Below are positions 56,667-64,000 of a stretch of 64,000 bases of DNA, piece after piece (position 1 is the first letter of the stretch; every line of letters starts with the position of its first letter). The notes under the pieces were generated by a model. The model did no database searches. It worked only from the letters and a program-made list of their open reading frames with translations, and was not told the DNA's origin. The stretch comes from Lagopus muta. Its lineage: Eukaryota; Chordata; Aves; Galliformes; Phasianidae. The position numbers were made by a program, and so were the translations under genes. The stretch spans positions 20,903,433 through 20,967,432 of the forward strand of contig NC_064439.1 of NCBI RefSeq assembly GCF_023343835.1, read 5' to 3'.

Positions 56667-59600
56667 CTAGAGGAGAACAAAGAAGAGAAAGAAGTAGAGG
56701 TTAGAATACTGAATTGAACCAGAACAACTGCAAATTACAGTGCACAACAGACTTCAGGGAATGTGTGCCAAATTTGGGACTAAATGGGTCTACTGAAATG
56801 AAAAAAGATTTATTTTTTAATAAAAATTCAAATGGATCTCCAGGATGTGATTTTTTTTATTTTATTTTTTTTTTTTCCCCCACCAACAACCTTGATAACT
56901 TTTTCCACACATTGCCTAATGTTGCCATATTTGTAAAAACACAGAGAAAAGGCTACAGTTCATTTGAGAGGTCCAAGCCTTTCATATGCTTTAGTGATAA
57001 TCCACCCAGAACTACACTGTGCAAGTTCTTCACCTAAGTAAAACGTTAACTCATAGTATTTTCCCTTGCTAGCCCTGTTCCTGCAGAGGCACTACAGCAC
57101 CAAACTTCTTTCTGATGTGGGGTCAAGACGATGGTGTTAACAGAGGTAGCTTTATTAAAGGCACAGCAACTGTTAGAGCCTGCAGGAACTGGAGGCTCTC
57201 TTTAGATGCTTGATGTTGAAAGGACTGGAGCGATAAAGTCAGTTTTCAAAATCGTGTTAACTGAATTATCTTGTGAACCAACAAAATCAGCCCAATAAAT
57301 GGCTAAAGTATTTTGTGACTGTGTAATTTGGCAGTTATTAACTCCACAGTGTCATTTTTCCATTTGTCAGTTAGCAGTTTAGATCTTCCCAATTTTATGT
57401 TGTTGGTGTAATAACACCAGTTGTTCCATAGGTAGACATCAGGGGAGTTGTGTTTTTTATATGTGGGTTGTATAGCCATGTAGATAGACAAATATATATT
57501 AATCAGGTGATGGAGAATAATATAGATATGGCATTTAGAGTTAGAATGGAGGAAAGACACTGCTAAATCGTTCTGTGGTCATAGTTCATTAAAAAAAAAA
57601 AAAGGAAAGTTTCCAACTGAGAAGAAAAATGTTTTTTTAGAGAAAATCTTTTTCTTACCTGTACAAATCGAAATTCTCTCCAGTTGACACTGTTGCTGAC
57701 AGAAGGCAAGGAAGTTATTCCAAGAAGAACAAATAAAAAGAATCCTAAAATCCCCAAAGCCAAATACGAGTCACTAAGCCAGCCATTTGTGTTGTCAAAT
57801 GGAGTAGTACTATTGTTCAGTGCCTGAAGAAAAGAATACCACATATATCTTAGTGTTAGCAGTTTTAGGATCAATATGAAGAAAAAAATATCATTTAACT
57901 AAGAGATAAATATTACACATTATCTGAAAAGGATTGGGTATTTACTTTGAATGGCTACTGAAAATGTGAGAGTGGCCTTATGTAGGTTTTGTGTACCTAT
58001 AATTGCAGTGCTTATCTATTGTAGACCTACTGTGAGGGCAGGTATTCAATTGTTTGTTGTTGAGTAAGGTCAGGAACTCAAAATATGTGCTAATCCCTGT
58101 TCATTGCAGGGGGTTTGGATAAGGTGACCTGTAAAAATCCTTTCCAATTCAAACTATTTTTTGATTCTATGATTCATAAATTTATATAGAGAAATAGAGA
58201 GATACATTTCTTTATTCTTTATGTATTTCTTGATTATTTCATTAATATGTAAGCTACCTAGGAGGAAGGTATTTACCCACAACTCAACATCAGAAACCTT
58301 TGGATTTATGATTTATCCATGGATAAAAGCAGCACAGAAACTAGGAAACTAACCTCATTAAAAAGGACAATAGACAAAGTCGATGTGAACTTCTAAAGTT
58401 TAGCATCCCTGGTAATGTTAGTAACAGGGTTAGAGGAAGAGAAGACATAGAGCAAGGAAAAAAATTACCTGTGAGATGGTTCTGTCCCCAGTTGTCCATC
58501 TTACATAGTAGCGAATTGGGGTAACGAGAGTATAAACAACGTGCAGAGAAGCAAACGCCAAGGCTACTAGTCCAAGCTGTTTCCTACACAGCATCCATTT
58601 GTCCAGCCAGTCTGGAAAACGGCTGTATTTGGTACCTCTGTATAACTGAATAATTGCAGCAAGTACACCAGGGAGATAAACCAAGGCAAGAAGGACGAGT
58701 GCCATTATAGGGCAGATCCGATTTGGAATGGAAATTGCAAGATAAAATGAATAATCCCTATTTTCATAAACACAAGGGTAAATTACATCACGAACCAAAC
58801 AGTAGATGAAGAAGAATGTGGTTAGGCCAAGGGACAAAAAGATAGGAAGCTTCCACATTGGAAAAAGCTGTAGAGGGTAATTTTCTATTTCCCGAGCAGC
58901 CAAGAGAGATCCTTGATCTAACGGTGTGAGTCCCAGTGCACGAACAATATCCATTACCATTTGTTTAGCTTCTGTGTCATCTCCACAGACAAACACCTGC
59001 AGTCAAAAACAAGCAGGGATTTTATTTTGACAGACTTTTGTGACATTTTCAACTGTGTTTCTTCCTGAATATGGACAATATGAGCATGAGCTTCTAGGCT
59101 CCTTATTACCTCCCTTGTTAGCCTTAATTTATATAGATAAAATTGTTATAGGTAATTTCTTGATCAACAGTCCCTAGAATTAAGAACATCAATCTTTCTT
59201 TTCTTTGGTGAAATATATTGCTTCAAGTGGCAAAATTTTGCATGTGACAAGAACAAAATATAAGATTACAATCTTTGCTTAGAGTTTGAATTTCAGCATG
59301 CTCTTTAGAAGATCCTGCCCACAGTTTATAAGCACAAGGTTTTGTAATAGTAAGTAGGAATAATATTTTGTATTGCCACTACAATGGTCTGTAAGAGCTT
59401 CAGTCAGGACCTGGGGATTGAGACAATTCAAATGTAATTTCTCTGTCATGAAATTTAGTATTATTCCTTCTCGTATCTAGTAAAAGTGTGAAGAAACTCT
59501 TTTTTTCTGAGTATGAATTGTAATACTTCTTTTGGAATAGGCAGAAAAGGGGCAACTTCTGCTGTCATTTATCTAAGTATGATAAAGGTTTCAGATGCCT

Positions 59601-60700
59601 AGGCTTGTAAATCATTGGTTTTTAGTTTAGGTGAAACCACTTCTATCAGCAGAAAGCAAAGTTAACAGTAATTTGAATAGTTGCATGTTCAGAGTAGCTG
59701 AAAACAGGGCAGAAATAAATTCTTCCACAAAGATGCTCGATTGTTTCCTATGACCAGCTTGCCTGTGACTGGGGAGCTCATTAACATGGCTTGCACACGT
59801 TGTTTTTGTGTTAGACTTCTGTTTTGATGTGATTTAGAAAACTATTAATTTTTTCACCATCCATCTATTTATCTCATTGCTTATACTCATTCTATTGCCT
59901 CATTATATCCCTTACATCCCTTTTTTTGCACTCTTAGGTGAACAAGTGACATAGCCCACATTTCCTTCTGATTTACTGGTTCTCTGTTTGTAGCTGTGTT
60001 TTCTTTTTTTTTCCTTGCTTCCCTAATGTCTCTTAACAGCTATCAACATTCCTTGTCATGTCATATTTGAATCCCAAAGTAAATTTTAGCTCACATTTAA
60101 TTTGAGATTTGCAATTACAGTGAAATTTCCATCTCAGCCTTGTCTGAGTCATATGTCCCAAGTGTGTGTTTTGTCTAACTGTTAAAAGCCCATATGATAC
60201 TTCATAACTCTATGAAATAGCAAACTCCTGCAGTTCAGTCTTACCTGCCGGCTTGCATCCAAGGTGCCCGACTGCAGAGCCCAGGCTGACACGGTGTTAA
60301 AGGCTTTCACAACCCTAGCGCTGGGCACCAGCTGAGCCAGGTACTTTGCATTGGATTCAGGATACTGGTTTATTTTTAAGTTGTTGCTTATGTCCACCAA
60401 CACTTTTCCACGGAGCGTTTCCTCTAGTGATGCAAGGAAGTCGTAATGTTGCCTCTGGATTGCTATAATAATGATGGCAGCTTTCTGTGCTGCCTCAGCA
60501 TGGCTCAGCACCTCTGCATCCTTGGGAATCAGGCTGGATGGCCATGGGCTCCGGCTTCCAAATACGACGGGGTAGCCAGACTGAATCAGTTTATGGCCCA
60601 GAGCTCTTCCAAAGTCTCCTGTTCCAAATATACACACTGTCTCTCTTTTGTTAGATGTTTTGGGAGCCAAAGCCATTATGTTGGAAGAATTTTTATTCAT
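56397..60700 (-). CDS. STEAP4: STEAP4 metalloreductase, complete coding sequence
   Basis: STEAP4 passes electrons from NADPH through FAD and one haem across the membrane to reduce Fe3+ and Cu2+ at the cell surface or in endosomes. Four coding exons on the - strand (60700-60245, 58996-58469, 57823-57659, 56666-56397) join in phase 0 to 472 codons. Residues 1 to about 180 form the cytosolic F420H2:NADP-oxidoreductase-like domain: [10 protein letters not shown] at 26-35, S49-R50 for the NADPH phosphate, [16 protein letters not shown] and KAFNT. The six-helix ferric-reductase domain follows. H304 (in [10 protein letters not shown]) and H397 (in CTAHTLV) are the haem ligands, at the same numbers as I recall for the human protein. 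The C-terminus is about 13 residues longer than the human one as I remember it. The ATG sits directly at a splice acceptor, and the 5' UTR exon was not found. Confidence 0.98.
56667..57658 (-). other. STEAP4 intron
   Basis: 992 bp with a T/C-rich run near 56855-56880. Nothing else recognised. Confidence 0.75.
57659..57823 (-). CDS. STEAP4: STEAP4 coding exon 3
   Basis: [20 protein letters not shown], then [20 protein letters not shown] and [16 protein letters not shown] transmembrane helix and the conserved SLPSVSN-VNWREF motif of the STEAP family. Residues 329-383. Confidence 0.97.
57824..58468 (-). other. STEAP4 intron
   Basis: 645 bp with a CR1 tail at about 58085-58172 in the opposite orientation. 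Confidence 0.75.
58085..58172 (+). repeat. CR1 retroposon 3'-tail fragment
   Basis: CTGTTCATTGCAGGGGGTTT, GGATAAGGTGACC, CCTTTCCAATTCAAACTATT and TGATTCTATGATTC match the CR1 3' end. Confidence 0.9.
58469..58996 (-). CDS. STEAP4: STEAP4 coding exon 2
   Basis: [20 protein letters not shown] at its start, 176 codons in phase 0. Completes the oxidoreductase domain ([11 protein letters not shown]) and carries four helices: [52 protein letters not shown] and their partners. H304 is a haem ligand. [20 protein letters not shown] is the family loop. Confidence 0.98.
58997..60244 (-). other. STEAP4 intron
   Basis: 1.25 kb AT-rich intron. No repeat or extra exon recognised. Confidence 0.7.
60245..60700 (-). 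CDS. STEAP4: STEAP4 coding exon 1 (start codon exon)
   Basis: 152 codons from [20 protein letters not shown] to GTLDASRQ, with NADPH-binding GTGDFG. The reverse-complement sequence just before the ATG is TTTTTAAATAG, so the exon appears to begin at the A of ATG. Met9 is an alternative start. The pyrimidine tract is largely a TTTG microsatellite. Confidence 0.93.
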
Positions 60701-60706
60701 CTATTT

Positions 60707-60733
60707 AAAAACAAACAAACAAACAAACAAACA
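60707..60733 (+). repeat. (AAAC)n microsatellite
   Basis: About six AAAC units. On the STEAP4 strand it is (GTTT)n and lies immediately upstream of the splice acceptor of the start-codon exon. Confidence 0.92.
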
Positions 60734-63700
60734 AGCAACAAATTAAGTAAAACGTTGATCTCTTGAAAATGAAAGGCTAATTTGTCTGACTGTACAAAAT
60801 AAATATCTGAGAGTTTTCTTGATTCTTAATCTGTACAGTTTTTAAAAAATGAATTCTGGATTTTCAGCTCTCCATCTCTGACAACGCCCTCCTTTCTGTT
60901 CATCTTCAGCTGAAATATTGCAGTTTTCCTTTCTCAAAGGGAAAGCAGGAGGAAAGGGTACAGGATCACCATGAGCAAGGGCTGCACATGTTTCAGGATC
61001 ATTTCTATTTCTTTATGTTATAGAAAAGCATTAAAGATGAGCGTGACTCTAATCAGATTAGAACCAAGAAGGTATGTTTGTAAAACACTTGAAGAAGTGG
61101 TGTACAAACTAGCGACAAATCTGTGCTGTCTGCAGTACTTTCTCAATATGCCCATTCAGTGCCAGTTTGGTTTGTTATTGTTCATTTTCCTGAAGAATGT
61201 CCTATGAAGTGTTTGGATGGTGGAACGGGTGTATTTCACATTGAACATGTGTTACTCTTAATGAAATTCTCTGAGATTTTTATCTGTCCTCCTTTATCAC
61301 AGTACCTGGAGGCTTCAAAGACTTTAATGTATTATCCATGACATAGCAGTATGTACGCTGCGTACTTACAGAGTGAGACCCATGACCCAAATGCAGAATC
61401 AAACACGGCTGCTCCAAAGGTCTTCTGATAGATCCATGTGCTGTTGCCCTCACTTTACAAAAAGGGACCCAAGGATAGAAAACCTGAAGCCTTAAGGCAG
61501 ATCTCTAACAGGAGATCTTGTGAGACCCTTCTTTCCAAACAGCCACCAATTTAGTACTTGGAGCAGCCATGTTATTTTGCAGGAGCCCTAGTTCAAGGCT
61601 TTCACAGCATCTCAGGTAAGTGGCTTAATTAAAGCTGTGAGAATAACTGATTTTCCAATTTGCAGGACAGAATTGCATAGAACAGTTAGCTAGATCCAAA
61701 ACAATTGCTCTGCTATGGCTGTTTATTAACACTGTGCTTACATTCCTACATGAAGCCCTGCTCAGAATGAAACTTAAAATACAGAGATTATACTCTTCTT
61801 TGTTTTCTTTTTTTCCCCAGTGTTCTTTTACACATTTAAAGCTCATCCTCTGAGGGCTCTTTTACTGTCCCATACGGCTCCAATGGGAGGAAAGCTGTAC
61901 AATCCTTTTAGTGGATAGTCTGTATTTCAAAAATGAACAGAAGAATTACATCTGTAATATTAGAAAATGGTTCAACTCAGTACCTAATGGAATTCAACTT
62001 ACTTTTCTCAAATTTTCCTTTTAGCAAAGTGGGCCCCTATCCAAAATGAAAGATAAAACTCCCTTGTAATACATGTTTGTCCAGTTGAAAACTTCTATAT
62101 TTGCCCCCAAGAAATCATTAAGTTATTGCTGAAAGAACTATGCAAACCATTTTTTTCACTAGAGTAAGACTGGACAAGAGAAACTCAACAAACCAACCAT
62201 CTCTGATGGGTTTTATCAAGTGATATATTTAGTATATTTACCACCAAGAAACAAATATATGAAGAGTTTCTGTTGTTCAGTATTACTGAACATCTCATTT
62301 GCTAGTGAACACTGAACTTGTCTTGCTGGGAAAAAGCAGAAGAAAATAAGAGGGAGATGAAAAGTAAAACTAACGTAAAGAACAGTTTTTCTTTTTTTTC
62401 TTTTTGTGTGTCTGTACAGTTTCTTGGAGCCCTATCTACATATGAAGGGACATGTACAAGACATTGAATATTATTCCATAAAGAGCTGAAGAGAGTTAAG
62501 GCTCCCTTTATTGCTAGTGGCCTAATTTAATTTAATACCACTTTTAACAGGAAAGGTAGTTTGCTTGAATCAACTAAGCAGAATTTACTTATTTCCTTAT
62601 TAATAATTAGTTGTTATAGTGATGCCCATTGCTGCTGTGATAGTGCACATTACATATTAGAAATAAACTGGTCATAAACGATTTTCTTAACACATATGGT
62701 ATACTGTAAAACATATGTTAATTGAATCATGCATCTGCTATATCAGAAAATAACATGTAAGACAAAGAAATTTTGCTTTTAAATCCCAGGCTGTTTGGAT
62801 TATGCCTCCTTCTGATAAATAAGGATTTTAAGTAAATTTTCTCAATTTAATTGTTTTCAATTCAACATGTCTTCAAACATGTCTTTGTGCCAACTGGCTG
62901 TTGTTAAACTGAGAAGGCTGTGGGCACTGCAGTTGACTTCTGGAGATTAATTCAGGCAGTAGACTGCACAGATAAATTTGGGCTTTGCTGTGTGTATTTG
63001 AACAAAATGAACAAAATGTACCTTTGCTCTGATGGCAACCCGGTAGGTCTAAAGTTGAAACAAGGAAAATGGCCTTATAGAGTCCGTTACAGTGATAGCT
63101 GCAATGAGAGAAGATATTCATTTGCTGTGGAAAAAGGCTTTCTATTGTCCTACATCAGTGTGAAAGATATGATGAAGTACATCATAAAGGACATAGGACC
63201 AGCCTGGTGTCAGAGCTAAACCCGAAAGCTGACACTGCGTCTTGTTAAGCAGCTGAAGGCAGCAGGGTTAGCTTTGTGCCCACAAAGCTGGGCACTCTCA
63301 AAGCATTGGAGGAAACAGAAACACTAGCAAAGAAACAAATGACCATCCTTTGTTCTTCTACATATGTACCAAATATTATCTGAGAAAAATCAGAGCTTTG
63401 TGGAGCTCTGTATTCACATATAATACTTTTGCATATGTCCATCTTCCTAACATTGGTAAGCTAGTGATGCTTGTTATTTCAAAGATAATCCATGTAAGCT
63501 TCTTACTGATAACTATGTCCTTTCTTTTCTACATAGTTGTACTTTTATACAGTGAGTTATCCTATTTTTAGGGAAAATGGTGATAACCTCTGATCTGATT
63601 GTCACTTGGTCAGTAATGACAGAAGGAGGCACTGAAGAGGCAAAACCATCATTAAATACTGCATAAACACTTGAGAAACTGAATCAAGATACAATTTTCT

Positions 63701-64000
63701 TCCAACAATTATATATAAATACCTAGGAATTTGAATGAATACAGGAATGTTGCTTTGGACATTGGCAAAAAGGAGGGATTTCCTAGCAAAATCATTCTGC
63801 AAATGGAACAGTGCCAAAAGTGGAAAAGCAGATCTGGGACTGAGACAGACAGGGATGGAGAATGGAAAGATCAGACAGATGTAACATGAAATGACAGACA
63901 GGAGAGCAATGGAATGATTCAAAAGGTTGAATGACAAGATGAAAGGAGCAGGAAAGAGAAATTTTACTATTTACATTTTAAAAAGAAGCAACTAAATAGC
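60734..64000 (-). other. STEAP4 upstream sequence, intron 1 or 5' flank
   Basis: No coding exon supported. A non-coding 5' exon of STEAP4 may lie here or beyond the window. I could not pick it from sequence. Open frames at 62920-63219 and 63602-63937 show no family match. No CpG island is visible, which argues the promoter is elsewhere or CpG-poor. Confidence 0.5.

Noticed and set aside
62920-63219. 99-codon + strand open frame upstream of STEAP4
   Set aside because: No recognised homology and opposite in orientation to the only nearby gene.

Overview
The window is vertebrate nuclear DNA, most likely from a bird of the chicken/galliform type. CR1 retroposon fragments are scattered on both strands. 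Introns are short. Three multi-exon genes read as close relatives of mammalian proteins. Their order and orientation (ADAM22 forward, SRI reverse, STEAP4 reverse) match what I know of human 7q21. The species is an inference. The gene identities rest on residue-by-residue reading of exons with matching splice phases.

Region 1 (1 to about 24.8 kb, + strand) is the 3' end of ADAM22, a catalytically dead ADAM that acts as a synaptic LGI1 receptor. The window holds the transmembrane exon, an 18-nt microexon, the cytoplasmic-tail exons with two RPRSNS 14-3-3-type motifs, the final exon ending in the PDZ ligand ETSI, and a long 3' UTR. The tail looks heavily alternatively spliced: an alternative donor adds 29 codons, an 87-nt cassette is present, an alternative terminal exon is His/Ser-rich, and one further phase-compatible exon is speculative.

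Region 2 (24.8-29.5 kb) is a tail-to-tail intergenic gap with no gene I recognise and a CR1 fragment at its right end.

Region 3 (about 29.5-38.7 kb, - strand) is the complete coding sequence of SRI (sorcin), a 198-residue penta-EF-hand calcium sensor in eight coding exons. It starts in a CpG island at about 38.0-38.96 kb. SRI intron 1 carries a decayed mariner-like transposase fragment. A sister copy lies about 1.8 kb away, outside the island. The two copies differ strikingly in CpG content.

Region 4 (39-56 kb) is intergenic. It holds CR1 fragments (one with ORF1 and ORF2 remnants), a 10-bp minisatellite, microsatellites and long poly-T runs, and no protein gene I can support.

Region 5 (56.2-60.7 kb, - strand) is the full coding sequence of STEAP4, a six-transmembrane NADPH-dependent metalloreductase of 472 residues in four coding exons. 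Both haem-ligand histidines are present. Its 5' non-coding exon and promoter were not identified and may lie beyond 60.7 kb or outside the window. The remaining 3.3 kb shows no supported gene.

The three genes are syntenic neighbours and do not form an operon or pathway. I saw no new enzymatic or defence system. The most interesting signals are the ADAM22 tail splicing architecture and the paired mariner copies that appear to record germline CpG methylation around the SRI promoter.
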